A stretch of DNA of 64,000 bases from Acanthococcus lagerstroemiae (lineage: Eukaryota > Arthropoda > Insecta > Hemiptera > Eriococcidae): the NCBI GenBank assembly GCA_031841125.1, contig CM063113.1, positions 23,953,312 to 24,017,311 of the forward strand, given 5' to 3'. Both the position numbers and the translations under genes were made by a program. The notes beneath the pieces are model-generated. The model had not been told where the DNA came from. It ran no database searches and saw only the letters and a list, made by a program, of their open reading frames with translations. Shown here piece by piece: positions 23,419-34,860 of the stretch (the first letter of the stretch is position 1; every line of letters starts with the position of its first letter).

Positions 23419-24346
23419 GAGTTTTTTCTTCTTTTTTTATAGTAATAAATGAGTATGAATTTCACTATGGCAGTCCAAGAATACCGATGGTTTACTGTAG
23501 TGTCTTTCATTGCGGGCATAGCTATAGCTTGTATGCATCACGTACAGGTAGTACGATTGTTGGCATTGACCTTATAGATAGTGATACTTCTGCTGAACTT
23601 TGAGAAACACGTTCCTCAACAAAGTGTGATATAATTACGATAAATACGAGTAAAATCACCAACCATGTGTGTTCGATGGCACGATGGCAGGCATCAAGTA
23701 ATACATGACTTTACCCAAATTGTACACTGAAAAAGAATGACATACGTGATCATGTTTGGTATAAATAGAATGTAATAAATGCCTAAGGGAATTCCTGACT
23801 GCTAATTAACTGGTGAACTTTCACGTGTACATTTGTCATCTTATCTCGCTCTGGTGAATAAAAGAGTTGCGTATGACGTCGAGGTGCGGACATATTCACA
23901 TGTTTTTGTACTATATCTATCTCTCCGTGCGGGAATTCCCAAAATCAGAAGAAGACGAACACCTTATGATGTGTTTATTGTTGAGGCGCACAAGATGATA
24001 CATTTCCTTCAAATTAAAATTATCTGGAGCTTGATGGCGAAGAAACAACGAACTCGGAAAATCAACGCGCGATTTGTTTCAGCATGATTCATCGTGCAGG
24101 GTCCACGAATTTTCTAAACGTATTTTAAATTTATCCACCGGTTTCGGTTTCTCCCACCATCTGACTGACGGCTACCCCACTATCTGGCCGCATGAATGGC
24201 ATGTGTTCGCGCTCAGATTCCCGGCAAAGCGTGTTCGACTGTTCGGTCTTCGAAGCGAGTAGAACCGCGGCAACGAATGCGGTTTGATCGTTCGTTGCGA
24301 TAAGTGCTTGCGTATTTCTTTTCGAACTTTCATGTATTTTCGTGTC

Positions 24347-24494
24347 GTATAAAATTTTCAAATATTTGAGAAATTTTCGAGATCTTCCCGTCAATTTTTG
24401 TGTTCAGTTAGTGCGCTTTGTTTCGTGTGCGTGCGTGCAGTGTAGCCCTGTGCTGGTTTGCCGCAAAGTGACGCTGTAAGCAGTTAGCATTTGT
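24347..24494 (+). promoter_or_regulatory. possible core promoter and non-coding first exon
   Basis: TATAAAA lies at about 24347. An arthropod-type initiator, GTTCAGTT, lies at about 24409. A consensus-like splice donor, ATTT|GTAAGTAAATT, lies at about 24494. The initiator is about 60 bp from the TATA, so the two would serve different start sites. The surrounding 24200-24480 is CpG-rich. No coding exon can be linked, and the base before the donor is not the usual G. Confidence 0.25.
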
Positions 24495-24662
24495 AAGTAA
24501 ATTAAAAATTTATGATTTTTTGATTCTTCGAATTAGTCTACTTGCTTGATTTGACGATGCTGCGAGGAGAAATGCGAGAAAGAGATTTAAGATTTATACT
24601 GGCGATTATTTAGAGAACAGTACCGGCTTTGACTGGATTATGTTGATGAGCAAATTGCAGGG

Positions 24663-24837
24663 GACTGCCCTGGCAGGACAGCGCGAATTCGAAGCGGAGA
24701 GACGAAAGGGGGCTCGGGCCAGCCTCAGTGCGTCCTTCTGGTCACTGACGCGATACTCGAAAGGGTAGTTTCCAGGGCCAGCATGCGGTGTTTGGGAAGC
24801 CACTTTGGCATACGTGCATCGCCATACGCTCCACCTA
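24663..24837 (+). repeat. Family B interspersed repeat, copy 3
   Basis: Near full-length: CTGCCCTGGCAGGACAGCGCG, AGACGAAAGGGGGCTCGGGCC, the GCGATACTCGAAAGGGTAG core, then GCCACTTTGGCATACGTGCATCG. It accounts for much of an otherwise unexplained 156-codon open frame on the minus strand here. Confidence 0.85.
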
Positions 24838-25489
24838 GTGAGAAGTTCTTGGGGATGTGGATATAGGCCAAAGAGGAATTCACGTGGGTGCCGGCAGATT
24901 GTTTTCCAGATAGTGCAGGACACTTGAGGAACCCTTTTCGTGAAGAAAAACATGACGTTTTCGTAAAGTAACGTTTTTGAAAAATCTGGAGAGGCAGATG
25001 CCCCATTTGCATGCCCTATATTTGCCCTTGCCTTGGTGGTACCCTTTGAGGATTCACTCGAGGATGTACGTAACACGATGAAATTCTCAGTAAGATATTT
25101 GAAGGAAGCCTCAGCGTTTTTGTGGATATTTAATCAGGCCGGTGTGCCCAATGATAGCAAGTGTTATCAGCTTATCACTTTTCAGAATACAGGAAGCTAG
25201 AAATTATACCTAAACCGGAGTATCTGTATCTTCCTTCGACTTGATTCAGTTCCTCTGAAATACTGTTAGACTCACCTCCTGTTTTATTTTGTTATTCCAG
25301 ATATGACTCCTCCGTGTTTATCGGACATAGCCTCAACGATTTGTAGAATTTGACGTCCTATTTTGATTTTTTCCTTTTTCTTCTTACTTCAATAATTCTG
25401 GGTATGAGCCTCTCGAGGTTATTAGAGCTCGATGATTTTCATCCTGTTTTGACTTTAATTCTGGGTATGGCTCTGACGTAAATCACCCA

Positions 25490-26607
25490 ATTGGGAAGAA
25501 AAAGGAATAAACATACAGGGCGAACATCTAAATAATCTCAGATTCACAGATGATGTAAGTTTGATCTCGAACGACCCCCACGAAATAAAAGAAATGGCGA
25601 CTCAACTTACAGAAAAAGGTAAACCAGCAGGTCTCGAAATCAATACTGATAAAACAAATTTAATCTCCAATAACCTTTTCTTGGAAAGTCTAGAACTAGG
25701 GGGAAAACTATGAGGCAGTCTATCTAGGACAAATAATTAGTCTGACAGATAGATCCGAGAAAGAGATTAATAGAAGGATTACATTTGAATGGAACAAATA
25801 TTGGAGCTTGAAGCATATATTCAAAGCAATGGCGCAACCAAGGAGGGGGCTATAGCACCCCCCAAAAAATCTTCCAATTTTTAAAAAAATCAATTTTGAA
25901 ACGAAAAAAAAGTAATACCGATGGCCTGATGTGGTTACGTTGCGTTGTAGGTTTGTACAAATTTATAGCTCACAAAAATAGGTGGGTACCAAATCAGGTT
26001 GATACCAAATCCAGCTTTCACCCCTGCCCAAGTTTTTTTTTTCTAAATTCTAGCCCCCACCAAAAGAAGTTCTGGTTGCGCCCCTGATTCAAAGGCCAAC
26101 TAACCAACAAGCTTAAAAGCGCAATATTCAACTCCAACATAATCTCAGCAGTAACCTACGGGTCACAAACTTGGGCACCAACGAAAAAACGAGAAAACCA
26201 ATTAACGACTACACAGAACAGAATGGAAAGATCCATGTTCAACACAAAACTATAAGACAAAGTAACATTACAGAAATTACCGCTTTAACAACGACATAAC
26301 ACTAACTTACAGAAGAAACAAGTGGAATTGGGTGGGTCACGTGGCGAGAAGGAGTGACAGTCAGTGGACGCAAAAAATTACTGAGTGGGAGCCGTTTACA
26401 AAAAGAAAGAAGGGAAGGCAACAACTAAAATGGAGGGAAGATTTTGACAAATTTCTAGAAAACAAAAAATACCAAAGGATTACTGGGATAGAAGAGAATG
26501 GGACAGGCTTCGGGAAACCTTTGCCCGCAGACAGGGTATGGTGCGATAGGGGCTCAATAGCCCATAAAAATGCAAAAAATAAAAAGAGTATGTGCACCAA
26601 AATATGA
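25490..26607 (+). pseudogene. RTE-type LINE relic: reverse transcriptase C-terminal half
   Basis: Translation starts in the RT palm with GINIQGEHLNNL followed by FTDDVSLIS, a variant of the FADD catalytic motif (motif C), then GLEINTDKTN. After a +1 frameshift near 25705 it continues YLGQIISLTDRSEKEI. The conserved C-terminal region follows: AVTYGSQTWAPT, RMERSMFN and, at about 26320, WNWVGHVARR. This order (FADD, YLG, YG.QTW, GHV.R, GR..W) is typical of RTE/BovB-like non-LTR retrotransposons. Stops at about 26250-26300 and a frameshift make it dead. It is split by a MITE at 25827-26086. The 5' part (endonuclease, RT motifs A/B) is absent. Confidence 0.85.
25827..26086. mobile_element. hAT MITE inserted in the RTE relic, perfect 8-bp TSD
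   Basis: The ends CAATGGCGCAACCAAGG and GGTTGCGCCCCTG are inverted repeats. ATTCAAAG is duplicated exactly on both sides (25819-25826 and 26087-26094). Removing the element and one repeat rejoins the LINE reading frame across HIFK/FKGQL, which fixes the borders to the base. The 260-bp element is non-coding. Its ends resemble those of 12704-13054. Confidence 0.93.
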
Positions 26608-27607
26608 AAATTACAGGTTTATTATTGTTATGACTCTGATGAGTTTATCAGAAATGACCTAAATGGTTTGCAGGAATAGTTCGATGTATCTGATGTTCTC
26701 ATGGTAGAAGGACTACTGAGTCTATACCAGCTTTTGAGCTATCGTTCTTTTTCAAAGGCGTATTTTTTTTCGCAAATCTTGTTAGAGGAAGTCTTTATTT
26801 ATCTGTCGGACGTTCGGGATCTCCGAGGTTATCAAAATGCAATGTGGTCACATTTGTATGTTGAACTTGTTTTCTTAAAATAGCATTTTTGCTCTAAAAT
26901 ATTTGATGTCCGAAGACATGATTAGAGAGCCGCCAGGCTCGTATACTGATAGCCCACTTTGACCTGCAAACTAGATATGATTTTATCTAGGCTTTGATCT
27001 GATGGTCTAGGATCCAGTCAATAGATTTAGGAGTTAGTAGCTTCTGGGCTGGTGTCGACCCCTATTTTTGTGCTTGAATTCAAAGAGAAGGAAAACGAAA
27101 GTTAATAATATCGAAAAATAATACTTTCCTTAGAAGCATCATGGACGTCTTGTTTTCGAAAGAGGCTTTCGGTGTGCGCCCCTCGAGCCCTGCTCTAAAT
27201 CTGGTTCTACCAAATTGGTTGTACATAAATGAAACGTCACTTTTCCAAACAGCAATTTCTAGGGAAAAATTGCAGATTTCATGCCCGAAAAGCAGAACAA
27301 GAAAACAGAAGCAAAAAGAAGTCTTGAACTTTCTGCTAGGGGGAGGAGAGCAATACTCCCCCATTTTCTCAGTGCTACAGACCTGCTACGAAGGGCAGCT
27401 GAGTCCCAATAAGTTTGAGCAGAGTCTGAATAAGTGCTTCACATAATGTCTTATGACTCTTGCGCTCCTCCCCCCACTGATCAATAATCATTGGCGAAGT
27501 CCAGAGGTGCACCAGTATTCCTGTGCCCTTATGGTCTTCCGATATCGAACAAATGATTTAATATTTAAAACTTATCGCACTGTGTGCCATGACTTGACAA
27601 GTAATGT
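26608..27607. other. anonymous region
   Basis: Nothing recognised. Opposed open frames of about 95-100 codons at 27080-27446 have no motif. Confidence 0.35.
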
Positions 27608-27716
27608 TTGGTAGAGTGTATGGCGATGCATGCATGCCAAATTGGCTCCCCAGACACCGCACCTCTGGTCCCAGAAACTATCCTTTCGAGTATCGCATCA
27701 GTGACCAGAAGGAGGT
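27608..27716 (-). repeat. Family B interspersed repeat, partial copy 4
   Basis: Inverted relative to copies 1-3: TATGGCGATGCATGCATGCCAA, GGCTCCCCAGACACCGCACC, then CTTTCGAGTATCGCATCAG. It stops just after the GACCAGAAGG block, so the other half is missing. Confidence 0.85.
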
Positions 27717-27831
27717 GACTTGACTAGTGCACCCAGAGCATTTTCCTGAGGTCCATTAAATTTCTTGGAACTGAAAAACCAAGGTCAGACGTTTTTCCTT
27801 GATATCCTTCTTAACAAGGGACAACATGAAA

Positions 27832-27902
27832 GTGAATAGTTTGTGGATGGGGGGGGGCTTGTTATACAGTGAATAGTTTGTGGAATAGGGGGGCTTGTTG
27901 TA
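27832..27902. repeat. short tandem duplication
   Basis: GTGAATAGTTTGTGGA followed by a G run and GGGGCTTGTTRTAC occurs twice in a row (about 27831 and 27872), with a unit of about 41 bp. Confidence 0.8.
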
Positions 27903-30429
27903 CGTACTAGTTTTTTTGGATTATTTTCCGTGTAATATATTGACCCCAATCATCGCAAATCAAGTTGAATTAGGATTTGGAATGGAATGTAGAGAGTGCT
28001 GATGTAGTTACAAGCACTGGGTATACATCTAGTCATACACCCACACTAGCAAATCTAAGCATTTCGTGGGTTCTACAGATTCTCCTATCTTTGTACACAA
28101 GGAGCAAATTATCAATCTCGTTTTGAGAACATGTCAGCGCTCATTTTATTTTCATCATGTTTTGATCGTCATTTTAATTTCAATCGGTCATGCGGAGAAT
28201 TCGTTTCAAAATGACGGCTATCCTCAATGAACTCTTTGGAGAAAATTACTTGATATCGTTCTTCTCTACGCAGATTTGGTATTTAAGGCAAGGTTAGAGT
28301 GACCCTTCAGAGTTATTGGGAACGTTCAAATTTCAGACCATAAATATAACTAGTCTTCAGGACTTGGGGGCCGAAACCTGCATAGACGATTAACCCTCTT
28401 CCCTTTTTCTGTCTCTAAAATCCAAGAGGAAGGGCTTTTTAAACATTTCAACCCCCTCCCCCGTGTGAGTTAATGCTTCAGAAGAGCATTTTGAAAGTAA
28501 AAGAGGAAACCTCGTGTGATATGCAGTAGAGCTTTCGACGTAAACATCGAATAAAACATGGCTAAACGAATGTGTGTAGTATGTATACAGATTTAAGAGA
28601 AGCCCTTCTAATCCCAACGCCTGCCAGATAACTACAGCTGGTGACCGGTCATTTACAATATAAACATACGAACGATGATGATTCAGCTATATGTTTTTCT
28701 TGGAATCAAATACGTCAGCATTATGCTCCTATCGGACTGAGTACTACGTCAAATAATCTCGATTAGATAGACCAGACATGTGTCTATTTGGTAATTTGTT
28801 ACATTAAGAAGCTCACGTCGACTCAATCAGCCAAGCACTCCGATTTTGGATTGGGCGGGGTTCTCACGCTATGCGAGGGCTCCCAAACTCATAAGTTCGG
28901 AATATTCGCGAAACTTTTTAATCCTCGACGTATCAAAGGCCCGGAAAGGGTGACACGTTCGCTGGCGAAGTTTGGCGATTCAAATTTCGAATCCTCTCGA
29001 AGTTGTAGTCGGTGTCGTGTGTCACGTGTCCATCCAATGGAAGCTTGAAAGCTGTGGAGCACGCGTGGCTGCAACTCGTCGCTGAATTTCGCGCGAGAAT
29101 TTGCCCCACTTTTTTCGGTCTTCGGGCGATCAAAAAGGGGCCCGAGTAAATTCGGGTGCACTGTCCGATATTCCGCGAATGGAATTCGAGCTTTCTCGGA
29201 GGCCGGACCACGGACGAAACAGCGAAACACGGGCCGAAATCGCAGCAGTCGCTGGAATTTCGAAGGCATAGAAAAGCTTGCGCGGAATTTTTTTTTTTTT
29301 TTTTTTTTTCGTTTTAACCTTTTCAGCGTATTATAAAGAATATGGCATTCTTCGTGCACTTTTACTACCATTTATTATTGTCGATGAAATTCCTCGCCTC
29401 TGCGGTCTGCGAACTCAAAAATGTACTCGTGATTCGAGGAGGAATTTTTCGGATTTTCTCGTTTAGAATTTGCGATATATTCGTCAATTTTACGATGAAA
29501 TTTTACGGGTAACGAGGTCATGTATGAAGTACTTAGTTGGTGTGTACACGGTTAGCGACACCTTTCGCATTAAGGTGGTTTACTGATGAATGTACCCAAC
29601 TTGGTTTCATTTTAATGTTCGTACATCGTAGATATTGTCTGCAGGGTTGGTTTTGCTGAATCAACAATAAGGTAAACAAAAAGCAGAACCAGAACGAGTA
29701 AAAGTTGGAACATCGAGTTTTCGTTATGCGTTTTAATGCTCCACTTTAAAAATTACATTTTACGTCAAACCTTTTACCCACGTTCAAGTTTGGGCAGCCG
29801 TTTAATCACGACACACGACTCTCGTATCCCAGCACCTACAACCTCGATATGTCGCACACCACATGTGTTTTTGAGTGGAAAAATTAAATATTTGTCAACC
29901 GCTGATATACATACTCGCAAGTAGAAAACATTATCATTGAAAAATTCTACGAGTGCGGATTTTTGATGTTGAAGAAGAAGTAGTGTGTGTACGACTATAA
30001 CGAAAAAATAAATAGTGATGGATAAGCGAAATTTGGTTAACAGTTTGATAAACAAGTTTGTCGAATTTGCGCTGTATTCCTATCGTTCGCTTTTTGGTGG
30101 TACTGGTACCGGATGAGAGAGAATATTTTTCGCTATCGTAAACACACTTGATGGCTTCACGTATCAGATTGCCGCAGGAATAGCAAAAATATCAATATAG
30201 GTGACAAATATAGTCGTAATAGCTAGAATACGTATCACGTATGAATTATTTTGTATGTGACAGTGAAAGAAATTACCAAATTTCAAAAAGGGAATAGTGA
30301 TCGATGGAGTACTGGAAGATGGTGCCTAGAATTCTTGAACGCAAGTTTAACAACGATCAATCTTACACTCATCCTGAAGACAGTATCGTGCCACAGCAAC
30401 TTTCTTAATTTAGGGGAGAGGGGGTAGAA
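27903..30429. other. anonymous region, CpG-rich at 28950-29280
   Basis: A 160-codon minus-strand frame (28889-29371) overlaps frames on the other strand and contains a lysine run coded by a poly-A/T tract (about 29289-29309). No domain is recognised. I treat it as non-coding or regulatory DNA of unknown role. Confidence 0.35.
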
Positions 30430-30775
30430 TTATGCCAGCTACAGAATGTCAAAGCTGGTATGAGTGCATAAACAGTTATCAGAGGCTGTCTCTTTTTCTA
30501 GAACTGCTGATTAGTTCTAGGCAGTTAATAGAAAAAACAAAGGAATACAATATGGATTTGCAGTCACTATTTGTAGATTTCTGGAAAGCATTTGACACTA
30601 TTAACCAAACGCAGCTCCTGCAAGCACTGGCTGGACAAGGAGTACTCTAAAAACTAATAAAAGTAATAAAAAAAGTGTACAGGAGCTCTAGAGCCAGGAT
30701 ACGACTGTTTGAACTGGGAAGAGGAGCAAAACAAGAAGATCCTCTTGTCACAAAATCTATTTAGTAGAAGAATTT
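30430..30775 (+). pseudogene. RTE-type LINE relic: reverse transcriptase N-terminal part
   Basis: The translation has SSRQLIEKTKEYNMDLQ, then FVDFWKAFDTI (RT motif A, catalytic Asp in FVD), then LLQALAGQGV. After an in-frame TAA at about 30648 it continues KLIKVIKKVYRSSRARIR and GRGAKQEDPL (the G.RQGDPLSP motif, altered). It breaks off near 30770. It does not overlap the RT portion kept at 25490-26607, so the two could be pieces of related or identical families. It is dead by truncation, a stop and altered motifs. Confidence 0.82.
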
Positions 30776-32743
30776 TTTTGCAAGTTTGGCTGGGAGGGAA
30801 AAGGGATAACGATCGCTGAGGAATGGCTTAGCCAGCTTAATTAAGATGAACAAAAGTTGAATTCTCAGTTACCTCTCACTACAGCGTCATTATTGTACAA
30901 AATCTTATGCTAGGAAAGCTTTCTCTGGTTACTGGTATTGTACTCTAGGATTCTCTTTGATAACGAATGCTAAAAAAGTAAAGCCGGATTTTGACCAAGT
31001 GTCTTCTGGGGGCTTTAGGTATAGTTCCTTGTAGCGATTACATACTCAATTATAATATTGGAGGACATCAAGAAACAGCTGTAGGCAAGTAAACAGATCT
31101 GAGTACTGTGAATAGATTCATCAGGGGCTCGTTCCATAAAAATACTAATAAATGAAGTGTTTTTTTTTGTTTAGCGCAAACCATGTAATGAATTTCAACG
31201 AATCATAGTAAGCGTATTGTAAACTTCCTGTGGTTATCGACAACACGCTAATTCTGATTAACTGAAAGTAGCCTTCTGAAAATAATCGTGTAATCTTGAA
31301 AACAATTATGAGTTGCCCCGACCAGCCATCTTATTAGTTTGGTCACGGAGAATGTATGTTTGAGCTCGTCGAAACTATCTGTCAAACATTATCGCAGTTT
31401 TCATGGTATATCGAAATGTTTTATCGTCCGGCCGTCTAATTGAAGTCATTCGTCTTGGATGAAGCCCCAGACTGGGCTCCAAAATTGACCATTTATACGA
31501 AGCCCTGCTGCGGATGATAGAACAGATATATACAGCGATTAGTCTCGTCGAAGTCAAAACGGCTGAAATCTGGCTGTGCGGCCTGGAGGAGGGACGTTTG
31601 TACCCGATTTAATCGACTGCACGAAGCCATCAATCGTGGACTAAACCCTTCGAACACGACCTTATTAACTTAATAGTCTCGGTTGGAAAAGCCAATACTT
31701 TCGGATGTTTTCGGTTTTCACATTTCCTCAAGCGCTGCGTAACTTCGGAAAAAGGATGAAAATGAATTGGCGCGGGTGAGTCGCGAAGACCCTGCCTTTG
31801 AATATTAATGCCTTTATGGCTTTCAAGTTATTTGTTGTTTGGCTGTGTGTAGTGACAGGCTGGTAACCAGACTGGCATTACCGTAGTAACATTAACTGAA
31901 GTGTGAATAAAAAATTAAGACAGACTTTTTGCAGATAAATTTTTTGCGTTCTCGTTATCTTAGAACTTTTTCAACGAAATTTTAAATTATTTCGGATACA
32001 ACCGAGAAATTTTGAGGGTTATTTCCAGGAAAACGGAGAAGGTATCCTGATCATGGAAAAAACAATTGTGGTGATAAATGTTGAAAGATCTATAAGTGAT
32101 ATTTATTTTCAGTCATGGCTGGAAAAGAATATCAGTTATGCATGGCCCTGTAGAATGACTAATTTTCTGGGAAGGGGGAGGGGGATGAGCAAAATGACAG
32201 TGAGTAAGAGGAAAAGAAACAGTTCTATGTTGGCGCCTGAATTTGGAAAATATAATTTTGCAGGGAGGCAAACCGTTAGCTTAGAACCCAGTCCTTTTCC
32301 CCCCGATGCTGCGGATCTGGTTGTTCATTTTAAGTGACTTATTGACAAGAGAAAAGACTTTTTGCTTGCCACTGTGCTACCCATTACCATCAATTGCCTT
32401 ACAACTAAAGCTACAAGCTTAATTATTAGACAGTATACCTAGCGGCTAATTCCAGTGTAGCAGTATTTATGATGAATTCCGTATTGTGTTCCCTTTGCTT
32501 GATCATAATTATAAGATCAAATTTGTAGACATCTGACAGGGGCGAATTTAGAAAACACTCCTGAGAGGGGCAGTTCAGAATGCGTATCCACTTTCTTTCA
32601 TCCCTCCTTAGTACTTGGATAATTTTATTTCTCAAGATGGTTATTGAGTGAGTAAATAAATAATACATACTTGAAATTATTAAAAGATTTATGCTGCTGA
32701 ATATTGCTTTATTGATGTTGAAAATGAAAATTTCTTCAGTGTA
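30776..32743. other. anonymous region
   Basis: No gene or bounded element identified. At about 32535-32600 there is a weak resemblance to hAT MITE ends (AGGGGCGAATTTAG), without a partner. Confidence 0.35.
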
Positions 32744-33325
32744 CGAGGGGTGACCAAAAAGTAATTTCCACTACCTCTGAAACCCAAAAAAAGGCATGGA
32801 AAAAATTCCCAAAAAATAGGACATGTTTGTGAGGCTTCTGAGACAACACTGTAAAAAATTTCAGGCGCGTACGACGAACGAGGCAGGCAGGGCAGTACAA
32901 AAACGATGGAGCTACTGTTGAAACAAGTGTCAAGAGATGAAGTGCGCGCAGTAAACGTTTTTTTACCGCGCTCGGCAAGTCCGCTGGGAGGAGTATACTG
33001 GTGGACCCACGTTTCGTCCCCCGTTACAATGGTCGAGCATGGGTTCCTCTTCGCGTTCTTAAGCGGACAAAAATTCGATTGCAGCAGCCATGCGCCGAGC
33101 TCGGTGAAAAAAGTATTACTGCGCGCACTTCAATTCTTGACACATGTTTCAACAGTAGCTCCATAGTTTTTGTACTGCCCTGCCTGCCTCGTTAGTCGTA
33201 CGCGCCTGAAATTTTTACAGTGTTGTCTCAGAAGCCTCACGAACATGTCTATTTTTGGGGGATTTTTCCCTTTTCTTTTTTTAGGTTTTCAGGGGTAGCG
33301 GAGGTTACTTTTTGATCATCCCTCA
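32744..33325 (-). mobile_element. mariner-derived foldback element with transposase relic
   Basis: The ends CGAGGGGTGACCAAAAAGTAA and TTACTTTTTGATCATCCCTCA are followed inwards by about 230 bp of nearly matching inverted sequence. A TA lies at both borders, the Tc1/mariner target duplication. The unpaired centre, read on the minus strand at about 33000-33045, encodes VTGDETWVHQYTP. That is the region of the first catalytic Asp of mariner transposases. Just upstream, MAAAIEFLS is in another frame after a stop, so the gene is dead. At 582 bp it is far shorter than an intact mariner (about 1.3 kb). Confidence 0.9.
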
Positions 33326-34129
33326 TATATGTACTGATTGAGTTTTCAACTGGGTAACAATTCTTGGAAAAGTTCGAACATTTGTCATGAATCCATTCAG
33401 TTCTCCCCCCCCCCGTATCAGCGAGGGAAGAAGCAGTCTTTAATAATAGCTAAATATCTCCAATACACGTTTAATAATCGTTTAGTTTGTCTTAAACATG
33501 TTTGAGACCTCAAAATAAGACTTCTGAAAACTAGTTAGCAATGGTGTCGCGAGCCTTATCGAGGCAGAAGTTTCTATGTAAATAAAGAAAACAACTATAC
33601 TTTTGTATTTTGCCGACTGATGTCCAAAATGCCAACTCCAACAATTTGTGGGGCATCCCCCTCGTTACATCCATGCTGGTTTGCGACTCGGTGTAATTCT
33701 TTCAAGCTTGTATTCATATTACTGTTCTTGAAGTTGGTAGAATGCTAATTGCAGTTGTTGGAATAAGAGTGCAAATTCGACTGGAAGCAGAGTAATTGTG
33801 TCATAAGGTCATAACGTTTTCGGCTATTACCTCGACATTAGCGCTTAACTAATAGAGTTGAAAACTAAAAAGAATACAACTGTTATACTAAGTTCTTATA
33901 GTTGTAATGGTTGATTCATGTATTCTGATTCTCCAGTAACTAATGAAAACACAGGATTTGTGGATAGGAAAATTAACCGTACTACTAAAAACATTGTAAT
34001 AATTGTTATCAGTTAATCTTGACCTTCAGTCCCGTCACTGATGGTGGGGTAACTCCCGAGAACAATCTGACAAAAATACATGGGGTACTTCCAAGTAAGA
34101 TTAGTGTTTTTATTCCAATAACTGTAATT
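33326..34129. other. anonymous region
   Basis: Nothing recognised beyond a C homopolymer near 33404-33414. Confidence 0.35.
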
Positions 34130-34860
34130 TTCCAGACTCGATTAGGACTCTTTAAGACACGATCAAGTATTTCAACACTCTTCTGTAAACCTGTTTTAGG
34201 CTCATTTATGTTTCTAATACCCTCAAAAAATAGCCAAGATTCTTCAGTGCTTGTTTAAGACTCTCAGATTTGAGACTATAACCCTCTTCCCCGTTGACCA
34301 GTGACAAAAATTTGATCTGAGTACACAAAAACGCCACAAATAAGATTTGCGTGGCAAAAAGTATCTCTATTTTCAACTAATTAGAGCGCAGTTTCGTCTC
34401 AAAGTAGGCCGATCCGACTCAGTTTTTCTACAAGTCCACATGAGGCAGTTTTGTGTCCAAAAACCATTCCCTCAAGTGAGGTAGTTTGTTAGTCGGGTTG
34501 TTATAGGGACTGGCCAATTGTTCAAAAGTCCTTTCGAGACTTCGTCAGAATTTTAAAAGATTCTTCCATATGTATTTATTTCATTCTGAGACTCGTTTGA
34601 CACTCATTGAAGCTCTTCCAAGCTTGTTTATGACTTGCTAAGACTATTTGAGACTCGTGTAAAACTCCCAATCACTTTTCCAGGCTCATTTAAAACGCCT
34701 GAGGACTTTTCCAAGCATTATTATCCCTCTTCAAGACGTGATCAAGACTCACTAAAACTCTTGTAGACTTGTTTAAAACTATGGAAGACTCTTCCATGTA
34801 TGTTTTAGATTTTTTGAGACTTTTTAAGTTCCGGTAGACCTGCTTTAGACTCTACTACAA
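34130..34860. repeat. degenerate low-complexity tract of 'AAGACTC' words
   Basis: Variants of TTTAAGACTC, TTTGAGACTC and CAAGACTCACT recur dozens of times with irregular spacing. This is probably a decayed tandem array. It is non-coding. Confidence 0.55.

Noticed and set aside
24606..25076. 156-codon minus-strand frame as a gene
   Set aside because: About a third of it is the Family B repeat, and the rest shows no motif.
28889..29371. 160-codon minus-strand frame as a gene
   Set aside because: It includes a lysine run from a poly-A/T tract and basic low-complexity sequence; no family recognised.
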